Source of the DNA: Sphingopyxis sp. H053
GTDB lineage: Bacteria; Pseudomonadota; Alphaproteobacteria; Sphingomonadales; Sphingomonadaceae
Length of the DNA stretch: 64,000 nucleotides
Reading direction: 5' to 3'
Assembly (NCBI RefSeq): GCF_001468225.1
Contig: NZ_LNRU01000002.1
Coordinates: 434,001-498,000 of the forward strand
The number at the start of each line of letters is the position of its first letter. Position 1 is the first letter of the stretch. The translations under genes were made by a program, and so were the position numbers. This document shows, in pieces, positions 28,723 through 37,127 of the stretch. Below the pieces are notes generated by a model that saw nothing but the letters and a program-made list of their open reading frames with translations, searched no databases and was not told the DNA's origin.

Positions 28723-29829
28723 TTAGGCCGCAGCGCCCCGCGCCGACCCCGCAACCAGGTTCATCACCAGCTTGGGCAAGCTGTCGTAATTCGCGCCATG
28801 ATATTGCGAATCGGCGGGCAGCGCGTCCTTCAGGCGGCGGTGCGCCTCGGCGAGCGAATGATAGGGCACGCCCGGCAGCAGATGGTGCAGCGCGTGATAG
28901 CGCAGGCCCACCGGCGCCCAGAGCTCGGGGAGCAGGCCCGGCGGCGGAACGTTGACGCTGTCGAGGAACTGGCCGGTCACGGTCAGCACCGCGCCGTCAT
29001 TTTCCCACAGATGCGCGACGAGCGTGCGGATCTGGTTGAGCACGAGCGTCGCGGCGGCGATCGCGCCGAAAATGGCGAGCGCGCGCAGCGGCACCCAGCC
29101 GAAAACGCCCGCGGCGATCAACAGGCTCGACCACGCCCAGGCGCCGCCTTCCTGCCACGCCCATTGGCGGCGGAACTCGCCCTCGGGCGGCTTGCGGCGG
29201 AACAGCGGATTGATGATCATCCCCGAATAGCGTTCGACGACGATCCGGCGCAGCGGCGGGATCAGGAACGACAGCGGGGTGAGCACCGCATAGCGGAAGA
29301 CGAGCGCCACCGGCGCGAACGCCGCGGCGACCACGAACAACGGCACCGTCCACGGCTTCATCAGCGCGAGCGGCAGATATTCGGGGTCCTCGACCGTGCC
29401 ATATTTGGTGCGATTGTGGTGCAGGCTGTGGATGCCTTCGTACATGAACGACGGAATCAGCATCGGCACGCCGACGAGGATGTTCCAGCCGAGGCGGAAG
29501 CCCGGCAGCGCATTTTTGCGGATATGCGTCAGTTCGTGGATGAAGCTGCCCGCGCGGTAGAGCGCGACGACCGAAACCAGCGCGGCGACCAGCATCCACG
29601 CGGTCGAGGGCGCGAGAATCGCCGCCGCGATGCCAGCATAGCCGACAAAGGCCGAGGCGAGCATATCGGTCCAATAGATACGCGCGCTCGGTTGCACGAG
29701 ATCGCGCGTCAGCTCCGACGCCGCGCGGATCATCGCCATATCGTCGGCAATCGCCGACTTTGGCGTTTTGGCAATCGACTTCGCGAAAGGAGTCGCGACC
29801 CGATCGGCGGGGGGATTGATCGTCGTCAT
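28723..29829 (-). CDS. Membrane fatty acid desaturase/hydroxylase family protein
   Basis: 368 residues. It has the three di-iron histidine boxes of the membrane desaturase family: H98ELTH102, H134SLHH138 and H312ALHH316. Hydrophobic segments at about 60-95, 110-130, 160-190 and 240-275 give the usual hairpin topology with cytoplasmic His boxes. It inserts a double bond or hydroxyl into an acyl chain. Standing between lptFG and the ceramide-synthase-like gene, it is a candidate for modifying the sphingoid base or the ceramide acyl group, but ordinary phospholipid desaturation is also possible. Start ATG 29829. Confidence 0.85.
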   Translation of the reverse strand: MTTINPPADRVATPFAKSIAKTPKSAIADDMAMIRAASELTRDLVQPSARIYWTDMLASAFVGYAGIAAAILAPSTAWMLVAALVSVVALYRAGSFIHELTHIRKNALPGFRLGWNILVGVPMLIPSFMYEGIHSLHHNRTKYGTVEDPEYLPLALMKPWTVPLFVVAAAFAPVALVFRYAVLTPLSFLIPPLRRIVVERYSGMIINPLFRRKPPEGEFRRQWAWQEGGAWAWSSLLIAAGVFGWVPLRALAIFGAIAAATLVLNQIRTLVAHLWENDGAVLTVTGQFLDSVNVPPPGLLPELWAPVGLRYHALHHLLPGVPYHSLAEAHRRLKDALPADSQYHGANYDSLPKLVMNLVAGSARGAAA

Positions 29830-29946
29830 ACGGGCGTCTTCACCATGATTTCGTGGCAGCAAAATGGCCGAATGCGGGTCGCCAGCGCCATTTCTATGCC
29901 GTAATGCGTCGCCACAAGTATAGGACGCCCCTTTCAGGAAACCAGT

Positions 29947-31113
29947 ATGAGCGGACATTCGGACGGCCCGATTACGATCCACCCGGTCAAGAACAAGAAT
30001 GATTTGCGCGAGTTTGTCGAGCTCGCCTTTCGGCTCAATCGCGGCGATCCGTCGTGGGTGCCGCCGCTGAAGGGCGAGGTCTACGGCCTGCTCACGCCCG
30101 GCAAGAATCCGTGGTTCGAACATGGCAAGGCGCAGTTCTTCCTCGCGCGCCGCAATGGCCGCACGATCGGGCGCATCTCGGCGCATATCGACACCCTCGC
30201 ACTCGCACAGCCCGCCGAACAGGGCATGGGGCCGGGCACCGGCAATTGGGGTCTGCTCGAAGCCGAGGATGAAGGGGCGGCGCAGGCGCTGCTCGCCGCC
30301 GCCGAGGATTGGCTGCGCGGTCAGGGCATGCACCGCTCATTGGGGCCGCTGTCGATTTCGATCTGGGACGAACCCGGGCTGCTGATCGAGGGGTTCGACA
30401 ACCGGCCGACGGTGATGATGGGGCACAATAGTCCGCTCTATCGCGGCTGGGTCGAGGGCGCAGGCTATCGGCCGGTCAAGCAGCTGCTGAATTACGACGT
30501 CGCGATCGACGAGGGATTTCCGCCGATCGTGAACCGCATCGTCGCGGCGGGCGAGAAGAATGCGCGCATCCGCATCCGCAAGGTCAACAAGCGCCGCTTC
30601 GCCGCCGAAGCGACGCTGATCATGGGGCTGCTCAACGACGCCTGGTCGGACAATTGGGGCTTTGTCCCGCTGACCGACAGCGAGATCGCCTATGTCGGCA
30701 AAAAACTGAAGGACATCGTCTTCGAGGATCTGATCCGCGTCGCCGAAGTCGACGGCGAGCCGGTCGCGTTCATGATCGTGCTGCCGAACATCAACCAGTT
30801 GTTGATCGACATGGACGGCTCGCTGCTCCCCTTCAACTGGGCGCGGCTGCTGTGGTGGCTGCGCAAACCCCAGAGCCATATCCTGCGCGTGCCGCTGATG
30901 GGCGTCGCGAAAAAGCTTCAGAACAGCCGCATGGCGAGCACGCTCGCCTTTATGATGATCGAATATATCCGCCGCGACGCGGTCGTCGATTACGGCACCA
31001 AGCGCGGCGATATCGGCTGGGTGCTCGACGATAATCAGGGGATGAATGCGGTCGCCGAGGCGATCGAGGCCAAGGTCAACCGCGTGTACCAGATTTACGA
31101 CAAACCGCTCTGA
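29947..31113 (+). CDS. GNAT-fold N-acyltransferase resembling bacterial ceramide synthase (bCerS)
   Basis: 388 residues. It begins with the segments IHPVKNKNDLREFVELAFRL and WVPPLKGEVYGLLTPGKNPWFEHG, and continues with GRISAHIDTLA, GLLEAEDE and the C-terminal GDIGWVLDDNQGMNAVAEAIEAK. This pattern fits the alphaproteobacterial proteins once labelled dATP pyrophosphohydrolase, one of which is required for ceramide synthesis in Caulobacter, where it N-acylates the sphingoid base using acyl-CoA. The fold is a double GNAT. Membership of the same 12-kb block as spt and its acyl carrier protein supports the assignment. The start follows CAGGAAACCAGT. Recognition is from memory of the family, so treat it as strong inference. 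Confidence 0.75.
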   Translation: MSGHSDGPITIHPVKNKNDLREFVELAFRLNRGDPSWVPPLKGEVYGLLTPGKNPWFEHGKAQFFLARRNGRTIGRISAHIDTLALAQPAEQGMGPGTGNWGLLEAEDEGAAQALLAAAEDWLRGQGMHRSLGPLSISIWDEPGLLIEGFDNRPTVMMGHNSPLYRGWVEGAGYRPVKQLLNYDVAIDEGFPPIVNRIVAAGEKNARIRIRKVNKRRFAAEATLIMGLLNDAWSDNWGFVPLTDSEIAYVGKKLKDIVFEDLIRVAEVDGEPVAFMIVLPNINQLLIDMDGSLLPFNWARLLWWLRKPQSHILRVPLMGVAKKLQNSRMASTLAFMMIEYIRRDAVVDYGTKRGDIGWVLDDNQGMNAVAEAIEAKVNRVYQIYDKPL

Positions 31114-31176
31114 CACCGGGACAGCTTTGCGACAATTCGGGGCCATCGTGCGTTTTGGGCACGGAAAGGCTTTGTC

Positions 31177-32607
31177 ATGGCAGTCCAATATCTTGCCGCC
31201 AATCGCTTCGGGCTCGGCCGCCGGTTCGACGATCCGGCGATCGATGACCCGAAAGCCTGGCTGACGCGCCAGATCGGCGATTATGACCCCGCCCCCGCCG
31301 CGCTGGCGAGCCTCGCCGGACGCGACGCGATCGCCGCCGCTTATGTCGAATATCGCGGCGAACGGCAGGCGATGCGCCGCGAGGCCGCCGACATGCCGAT
31401 GAACGAGGAGGAAAAGGGCATGGACCCCGAACTCCGCCGCCTGTTGCGCTCGGCGATCCGCCGGCACTATGTCGATGCGAGCGCTGCGCGCCTGTCCGCC
31501 GCGATCGCGACGTCCACCCCCTTCCCCGAGCGGCTCGTCCATTTCTGGGCGAATCATTTCGCGGTGTCGGCGGACAAGCAGACCGTCGTCGGCTTCGCGG
31601 GAAATTACGAGAATGAAGCGATCCGCCCGCATGTCATGGGAAAATTTTCGGACCTTCTTATCAGCGCGGCCCATCATCCCGCGATGCTGCTCTATCTCGA
31701 TCAGGCGCAGAGTTTCGGCCCCGACAGCCCGTTCGCGACGCGCGTGCGAAACCGCGGCAGGGGCAAGGCGCCGGGGCTCAATGAGAATCTGGCGCGCGAG
31801 ATATTGGAGCTGCATACGCTGGGCGTGCGCACGGGCTATACGCAGAGCGACGTGACGGCTTTTGCGAAGGCGCTCACCGGCCTGACTGTCGCTGGGCTTG
31901 GCCGCGGCGCCGGGCAGCGGCTGATGCCCGCCGATGCCCGGCCCGGCGAGACGGTGTTCATCGACCGCCTTCACCAACCCGGGGCGCAGACGATCCTTGG
32001 CAAGCGATACGACGATACGGGTGCCCGGCAGGCCGAAGCCGTGCTGCGCGACCTCGCCGTTCATCCCGCGACGGCGAAACATATCGCCGCCAAGCTGGCG
32101 CGTCATTTCACCGGCGATGTGCCGCCGGCGGCCTTGGTCGACCGGCTGTCGGCCGACTTCCTCCAGACCGGCGGCGACCTTCGCTCGCTCTACCGAACGC
32201 TGGTCGCCTCGCCCGAGCCGTGGGCGGCCATGCCCGCGATGTTCAAATCGCCGTGGGACTGGACGGTGTCGATGCTGCGCGCGCTGAAAGTCCCCGCGCT
32301 TGGCGAGCGGCAGAATATCGCCGCGATGTTCACCCAGCTCGGCCAGCCCGTGTGGCGCCCCGGGTCGCCCGCGGGCTATGACGACAAGGTCGCGACCTGG
32401 GCGGGATCGGCGGCGCTGATGCAGCGCGTCGAGCTCGCGAGCCGGGTCGCGGGGCGGATCGGCGACCGCGCCGATGCGCGCGTGCTCGCGCCGCTCGTCC
32501 TCGCCGACGCGCTCACCCCCGAAACGCGCCAAGCGATCGCGCGCGCCGACAGTCCCGGACAGGGCATCGTGATGCTGTTCGCCAGCCCGGCCTTTTTGCG
32601 GAGATAG
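31177..32607 (+). CDS. DUF1800 domain-containing protein
   Basis: 476 residues, mostly helical, matching DUF1800 from start to end: LAANRFGLGRR at the N-terminus, LVHFWANHFAVS, GLNENLAREILELHTLGV and the C-terminal MLFASPAFLRR. No signal peptide is evident. It is always found with a DUF1501 partner, which follows here after three bases. The reaction is unknown. Confidence 0.88.
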   Translation: MAVQYLAANRFGLGRRFDDPAIDDPKAWLTRQIGDYDPAPAALASLAGRDAIAAAYVEYRGERQAMRREAADMPMNEEEKGMDPELRRLLRSAIRRHYVDASAARLSAAIATSTPFPERLVHFWANHFAVSADKQTVVGFAGNYENEAIRPHVMGKFSDLLISAAHHPAMLLYLDQAQSFGPDSPFATRVRNRGRGKAPGLNENLAREILELHTLGVRTGYTQSDVTAFAKALTGLTVAGLGRGAGQRLMPADARPGETVFIDRLHQPGAQTILGKRYDDTGARQAEAVLRDLAVHPATAKHIAAKLARHFTGDVPPAALVDRLSADFLQTGGDLRSLYRTLVASPEPWAAMPAMFKSPWDWTVSMLRALKVPALGERQNIAAMFTQLGQPVWRPGSPAGYDDKVATWAGSAALMQRVELASRVAGRIGDRADARVLAPLVLADALTPETRQAIARADSPGQGIVMLFASPAFLRR

Positions 32608-32610
32608 ACG

Positions 32611-33732
32611 ATGATCCTCTCACGCCGCTCGATCATATTGTCGGGGATCACCGTCGCCGCCGCGGGCGCGCTGCCCCGCTTTGCCTATGCCGCCGCGGGC
32701 ACGCCGAAGCGGCTCGTCTTCATCATCCAGCGCGGGGCCGCCGACGGGCTCGCGACCGTCGCACCGACCGGCGATCCCGCCTTCGCCGCCGCGCGGCGCG
32801 CGCTGGCCGACGAAACGGCGGGCGGCGCGAAGCTCGACGGCATGTTCACGCTGCACCCGGCGCTCGCGGCGACCGCCGGCCTCTATACGGGCAAGCAGGC
32901 GCATTTCGCACACGCGGTCGCCACGGGTTATCGCGACCGGTCGCATTTCGACGGGCAGAATATGCTCGAGGGCGGCGGATCGCGCCCCTATGGGCGCGAC
33001 ACCGGCTGGGTCGGGCGGCTGCTCACCTTGCTTCCCGCCGCCGAGCGCGATGCGATCGCGATTGCGCCCGCGGTGCCGCTCGCCTTGCGCGGGACGGTGC
33101 AGGTCGGGACCTATGCCCCGAGCCGCCTGCCGCAAGCCGACGCCGACCTGATTGCGCGGCTGACCGCGATGTACGCGAACGACCCGCTGCTCCACCCGCT
33201 GTGGGACAGCGCGGTCAAGACGCAGGAGCTGGCGAGCGACATCGGCGGCAATAATGGCCGTAACGGCGCCGACCTCGGCAAGCTCGCGGCGTCGCTGATG
33301 CTGCCCGAGGACGGCGCGCGGGTGATGATGGTCGAAACGGGCGGCTGGGACACGCATAGCGCCCAGCGCGGCCGGCTGGCGGCGCAGCTGCGCGGGCTCG
33401 ATCAGCTTGTCGGCGCGCTACAGACCGGGCTAGGTCCCGCGTGGAATGACACGCTGGTCATCGTCGCCACCGAATTCGGCCGCACCGTCGAGGTCAACGG
33501 CACCGGCGGCACCGACCATGGCACCGGATCGACCGCGATGCTGCTCGGCGGCGGGCTGGCGGCGGGCGGCAAGGTGTCGGCCGACTGGCCGGGTCTCGGC
33601 GCCGCGGCGCGCTACGAAGGCCGCGACCTCAAACCGACGCGCAGCCTCGAAAGCGTGATCGCGGGTGCGGTCGCGCATCATTATGCGCTCGACCCGAAGC
33701 GGGTGATGACGACGCTTTATCCCGACGCATAG
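32611..33732 (+). CDS. DUF1501 domain-containing protein (Tat-exported)
   Basis: 373 residues. A twin-arginine signal (SRRSIILSG) with a weakly hydrophobic stretch ends near AYAAAG. The body is the sulfatase-like DUF1501 fold: RLVFIIQRGAADGL, MVETGGWDTHSAQRG, VIVATEFGRTVEVNGTGGTDHGTG. The metal-ligand-like Asp/His residues are conserved. Exported to the periplasm folded, probably with a metal. It is paired with DUF1800 just upstream; together they form a widespread operon of unknown function. Confidence 0.88.
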   Translation: MILSRRSIILSGITVAAAGALPRFAYAAAGTPKRLVFIIQRGAADGLATVAPTGDPAFAAARRALADETAGGAKLDGMFTLHPALAATAGLYTGKQAHFAHAVATGYRDRSHFDGQNMLEGGGSRPYGRDTGWVGRLLTLLPAAERDAIAIAPAVPLALRGTVQVGTYAPSRLPQADADLIARLTAMYANDPLLHPLWDSAVKTQELASDIGGNNGRNGADLGKLAASLMLPEDGARVMMVETGGWDTHSAQRGRLAAQLRGLDQLVGALQTGLGPAWNDTLVIVATEFGRTVEVNGTGGTDHGTGSTAMLLGGGLAAGGKVSADWPGLGAAARYEGRDLKPTRSLESVIAGAVAHHYALDPKRVMTTLYPDA

Positions 33733-33753
33733 GATCAGGTCGCCAATTTCCTT

Positions 33754-33782
33754 TCGTCATTCCCGCGAAGGCGGGAATGACG
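33754..33782. repeat. Single-hairpin dispersed repeat, CCCGCGAAGGCGGG type
   Basis: CGTCATTCCCGC-GAA-GGCGGGAATGACG, a short version of the GCGAAGGC family. An outer inverted pair (AGGATCAGG near 33731 with CCTGATCCT near 33799) may extend it. It lies between convergent genes. Confidence 0.8.
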
Positions 33783-33802
33783 GAATTTAATGGATCCTGA
33801 TC

Positions 33803-34573
33803 CTAGTCGAGGATGGCCCAGGTCGGCGCGTGGTCGCTGGCTTTTTCGCGGCCGCGATGGTCCTTGTCGACGCCCGCATCGACCAGCCGGTCGGCGAGCG
33901 CGGGGCTGAGCAGCAGGTGATCGATGCGAAAGCCATGGTCGCGCTGCCAGCCGCCCGCCTGATAGTCCCAGAAGGTCCAGATGCCGCCCGCCGGATGGCG
34001 GCTGCGAAGCGCGTCGGTCCAGCCGTCGCCGAGCAGGCGGAACCAGGCGTCGCGCGATTCGGGCTGCATCAGCGCGTCGGTCGCCATGACGCGCGGATCC
34101 CACACATCGTCGTCGTGCGGGATGACATTGTAGTCGCCGGTCAGCACCGTCGGAATCTCTGACGCGAGGAGGAATTTCGCGCGCTCGCGCAGCCGCGCCA
34201 TCCAGCGCAGCTTGTAATCGAATTTCGGCCCCGGTTGCGGGTTGCCGTTGGGAAGATAGATCGACGCGACGCGGAGGCCGTGAACGTCGGCCTCAAGGTA
34301 GCGTGACTGTTCGTCCTCTGCTTCCCCTGCGAGCCCGCGCTGCATCTCGACCGGCTGCGTGCCCTTGGCGAGGATCGCGACGCCGTTGAAACCCTTTTGC
34401 CCATGATAGAGGAAGCCGTATCCCGCCGCCTCGATCTCCTTGGTCGGCATCGTTTCGTCGCTCGATTTCAATTCCTGCAGGCAGGCGACATCGGGCTGCG
34501 TTTCCTCGAGCCATTCGACGAGGCGCGGCAAACGGGCCTTGATCCCGTTGATATTGAAGGTCGCGATTTTCAT
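33803..34573 (-). CDS. xth: Exodeoxyribonuclease III
   Basis: 256 residues of the endonuclease/exonuclease/phosphatase fold. Catalytic motifs in order are FNINGIKAR, QELKSSDE (metal Glu), IYLPNGNP, TGDYNV (Asp/Asn pair), and RIDHLLLSP with the terminal SDHAP (catalytic His). It cuts the backbone at abasic sites and degrades 3' ends in base-excision repair. Complete, single gene, minus strand. Confidence 0.95.
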   Translation of the reverse strand: MKIATFNINGIKARLPRLVEWLEETQPDVACLQELKSSDETMPTKEIEAAGYGFLYHGQKGFNGVAILAKGTQPVEMQRGLAGEAEDEQSRYLEADVHGLRVASIYLPNGNPQPGPKFDYKLRWMARLRERAKFLLASEIPTVLTGDYNVIPHDDDVWDPRVMATDALMQPESRDAWFRLLGDGWTDALRSRHPAGGIWTFWDYQAGGWQRDHGFRIDHLLLSPALADRLVDAGVDKDHRGREKASDHAPTWAILD

Positions 34574-34612
34574 GCCGCACCTATGGCAGCAAGCACGCAG
34601 CTTAGAAAGGCG

Positions 34613-34954
34613 TCAGATCGAGAAGCTCGATCCGCAGCCGCAGCCCGAGGCGGCATTGGGGTTTTCGACCTTGAACGACGATCCGCCGAGCGAATCGACG
34701 AAATCGACGATGCAGCCGCGGACGAGGTCGATGCTGACCGGATCGACGACCAGCTTCACCCCGTCGGTTTCGGTGACGATGTCGTCGGCATCGATTCCTT
34801 CGGCCAACCCGAAGCGATAGGTGAAGCCCGAACAGCCGCCGCCATCGACCGCGAGGCGGAGCGCAGCCTCGGTTCCGCCCTTGCGGTCGGCGATCCAGCG
34901 GACGCGCGCCGCGGCGGCGGGCGACAGGGTGATATCGGAAAGCTGCGTGGCCAT
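34613..34954 (-). CDS. erpA: Iron-sulfur cluster insertion protein (ErpA/IscA family)
   Basis: 113 residues of A-type carrier fold. Three conserved cysteines lie in GGGCSGF and in CGCGSSF at the end, and the run NPNAASGCGCG is typical of ErpA. It delivers Fe-S clusters to target proteins. An additional Cys in VRGCIVDFVD, where many homologues have Ser or Ala, is a local oddity. Start at ATG 34954. Confidence 0.9.
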   Translation of the reverse strand: MATQLSDITLSPAAAARVRWIADRKGGTEAALRLAVDGGGCSGFTYRFGLAEGIDADDIVTETDGVKLVVDPVSIDLVRGCIVDFVDSLGGSSFKVENPNAASGCGCGSSFSI

Positions 34955-34981
34955 GATCGCTAGATAGGCGTCCTGTTCTCA

Positions 34982-35021
34982 AATAAAAAGGGCGCCTCGA
35001 CGGTTAACCCGCCTGGCGCCC
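34982..35021 (-). terminator. Rho-independent terminator of the M23 peptidase gene
   Basis: Stem GGGCGCC/GGCGCCC with a long inner loop carrying a second short pairing, followed on the minus strand by TTTTTATTT. It is 26 bases after the peptidase stop. Confidence 0.8.
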
Positions 35022-35047
35022 CTCCTCTCCGACCCAGGAAAGCTCTT

Positions 35048-35749
35048 TTATTCGGGACCGCCCATCGCGACATTCTTGCCGGTGATCGCTGCGATCGCCA
35101 TCTGGTCCGAGCGAACGAACGGCATCGGATTGACTGGCGCGCCTTCGATGCGGACTTCATAATGGAGGTGGTTGCCGGTCGAACGGCCGGTCGAACCGAC
35201 GTAACCGAGGACATCGCCCTTTTTGACCGACTGGCCAGGGGTGACGACATAGGAAGACATGTGGCCGTAGCGCGTCTGGATGGCGTTGCCATGTTCGACT
35301 TCGACATAATTGCCGTAGCCGCCGAGGCGCTGGGCGCGGCCGACGATGCCGTCGGCGGTCGCGTAAATCGGGGTGCCGCGCGGCGCCGGAATGTCGATGC
35401 CGTTGTGGCGGGCGACCTTGCCCGTGACGGGGTGGACGCGCATGCCGTACGACGACGACAGCGACATCTGGTCGATCGGGCGGCGCGACGGCACCGCAAC
35501 GCCGATCGAGGCGGTCAGGCCGGTGTCGAGACGCTTCCATGCCTGGAAAATCGCGCGGGCTTCGCTGTCTTCGCCGGTCGACGGAACGCCAGCGGTGAAG
35601 CTGTCGTCATCGGGTTCGTCGGGAGCGACAATGCCGGCGTCGGCGCTGGTTTCGGCAGCGTGGGCGGCCGGTGTGGCCAGTCCAAAACATGCTGCCGCGC
35701 AGATTATTGCGACTTGGTGCAACTTCTGCGCCAGAAGAGTGTTGATCAA
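35048..35749 (-). CDS. M23 family metallopeptidase (LytM domain)
   Basis: 233 residues with an N-terminal signal peptide ending near AHAAE, a 50-residue acidic spacer, and a LytM domain. Zinc ligands are His and Asp in RHNGIDIPA and the HLH of GNHLHYEVR; the family Gly-rich YGNYVEVEHG and GYVGSTGRSTG segments are present. It cleaves peptidoglycan cross-bridges or acts as an amidase activator in the periplasm. The start is a TTG at 35749; no in-frame ATG or GTG precedes the signal core, so the start is uncertain. Confidence 0.85.
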   Translation of the reverse strand: MINTLLAQKLHQVAIICAAACFGLATPAAHAAETSADAGIVAPDEPDDDSFTAGVPSTGEDSEARAIFQAWKRLDTGLTASIGVAVPSRRPIDQMSLSSSYGMRVHPVTGKVARHNGIDIPAPRGTPIYATADGIVGRAQRLGGYGNYVEVEHGNAIQTRYGHMSSYVVTPGQSVKKGDVLGYVGSTGRSTGNHLHYEVRIEGAPVNPMPFVRSDQMAIAAITGKNVAMGGPE

Positions 35750-35866
35750 AACTACGACCCCGCATCTGCCATGTCGCCAAAGTCCGTAAAATGGGCCTTG
35801 GCGCCGGTGTTTCTTGGTTTGGATGATTGCTCATCCCCCGCGGAAGCCTGTGTGCTGCCCCAATCC

Positions 35867-36658
35867 TTACGAAGCAATAACGGCGTAGAATTCTTGCGTT
35901 AAACCGGCGTCGTGGCGCGCCGAGTCGTTGAACGGCGGCTTCAAACTGCCCCGAAAGCGCGATTTCACTAGGGACTGCCACGTTTCAACGACGTTGAATC
36001 CCCTTTCGTCGCACTTTTGCCGGAACCAGACTGTGCCCGCGCTCACATGGCGGATTTCATCGTTGTAAATACGCGATAAAATCCTTGCCGATGCCTCGTC
36101 GCCGACGGCACGGAAGCGCTCGACGGTTGACGGCGTGACGTCAAGTCCGCGCGCTTCGAGCACCATCGGCACGATCGCGAGCCGCGCCAGCACGTCATCC
36201 GCCGTATCCTGCGCCGATTCCCACAATCCGGCGTGCGCCGGCAGCGCGCCATAATGGCTGCCCAGTGCACGCAAACGGCGGTCGAGCAAGGCGAAATGCA
36301 TCGCCTCGTCGGCGGCGACGCCGATCCAGTCGTCGACGAATTGGCGCGGGAATTCGCCGCCGAAGCGGCCCACCAGGTCGACCGCGAGGTCGATCGCGAC
36401 GAATTCGATATGCGCGAGCGCGTGGAGCAGCGCGATGCGCCCCCGCTCCGACCCGCCCTTGCCGCGCCGCGGCATCCGGTTGGGCGCGAGCAGCTCGGGC
36501 GCGGCGGGCCACGCCGGCTCGTCGGGCATCGCCGTGTCACAGCGGTGCGCAAGCTTTCCCTGCCGCCACGCCCGCGCCATGCTGCGCGCCGCGCGGCGCT
36601 TGTCGTGCGGGTCCGGCGTCAGCAGGACCGCGCGCGCGGCTTCACCCAAACTCCGCAT
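35867..36658 (-). CDS. DUF455 ferritin-like domain protein
   Basis: 263 residues, all helical, with ferritin-like metal ligands: Glu and His in LAHIEFVAIDLAVD, GVAADEAMHF, and RIYNDEIRHVSAG near the end. Proteins of this group are di-iron candidates with unclear substrates; some relate to tRNA-hydroxylase MiaE-like enzymes. Start ATG 36658, one base after the stop of bcp. The glnE, bcp and DUF455 genes thus form one tight minus-strand unit. Confidence 0.82.
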   Translation of the reverse strand: MRSLGEAARAVLLTPDPHDKRRAARSMARAWRQGKLAHRCDTAMPDEPAWPAAPELLAPNRMPRRGKGGSERGRIALLHALAHIEFVAIDLAVDLVGRFGGEFPRQFVDDWIGVAADEAMHFALLDRRLRALGSHYGALPAHAGLWESAQDTADDVLARLAIVPMVLEARGLDVTPSTVERFRAVGDEASARILSRIYNDEIRHVSAGTVWFRQKCDERGFNVVETWQSLVKSRFRGSLKPPFNDSARHDAGLTQEFYAVIAS

Positions 36659-36659
36659 G

Positions 36660-37127
36660 TCAGAGGGCTTTTGCCGCCTCCAGCACCGCGTCGGCATGGC
36701 CCTTCACGCGCACCTTGCGCCATTCCTTCGCGAGCTTGCCGTCGGCGCCGAACAGGAAGGTCGAGCGCTCGATGCCCATATAGGTGCGGCCGTAATTCTG
36801 CTTTTCGACCCAGGTGCCGAACGCTTCGCACACCGCGCCATCTTCGTCGGAGGCGAGGCGGACGGTCAGGCCATATTTGTCGCGGAACTTGCAGAGCTTC
36901 GCCGGCGCGTCGCGCGATACCGCGAGGACCTGCGCGTCCAGTTTCGCAAATTCGGGCGCGAGGCGGGTGAAATCCTGCGCTTCGGTCGTGCAGCCCGGTG
37001 TGTCGGCTTTCGGATAGAAATAGACGACTAACGGCGCGCCTTTCAGCGCGGCGAGGTCGATCGCCGCGCCATCGGCGTCGAGGAGTTTGACCGCGGGAAT
37101 CGCATCGCCAATTTGGGGACCGCTCAT
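36660..37127 (-). CDS. bcp: Thioredoxin-dependent peroxiredoxin (Bcp/PrxQ type)
   Basis: 155 residues. The peroxidatic Cys46 is in YPKADTPGCTTEAQDF. The resolving Cys usual five residues later is absent (Gln51); Cys79 and Cys99 remain as possible partners. It reduces hydroperoxides using thioredoxin. The start overlaps the glnE stop by four bases, so translation is coupled to glnE. Confidence 0.93.
   Translation of the reverse strand: MSGPQIGDAIPAVKLLDADGAAIDLAALKGAPLVVYFYPKADTPGCTTEAQDFTRLAPEFAKLDAQVLAVSRDAPAKLCKFRDKYGLTVRLASDEDGAVCEAFGTWVEKQNYGRTYMGIERSTFLFGADGKLAKEWRKVRVKGHADAVLEAAKAL

Noticed and set aside
30337..32532. 731-residue minus-strand frame opposite the ceramide-synthase-like and DUF1800 genes
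   Set aside because: Spans two well-supported plus-strand genes and has no recognisable domain.
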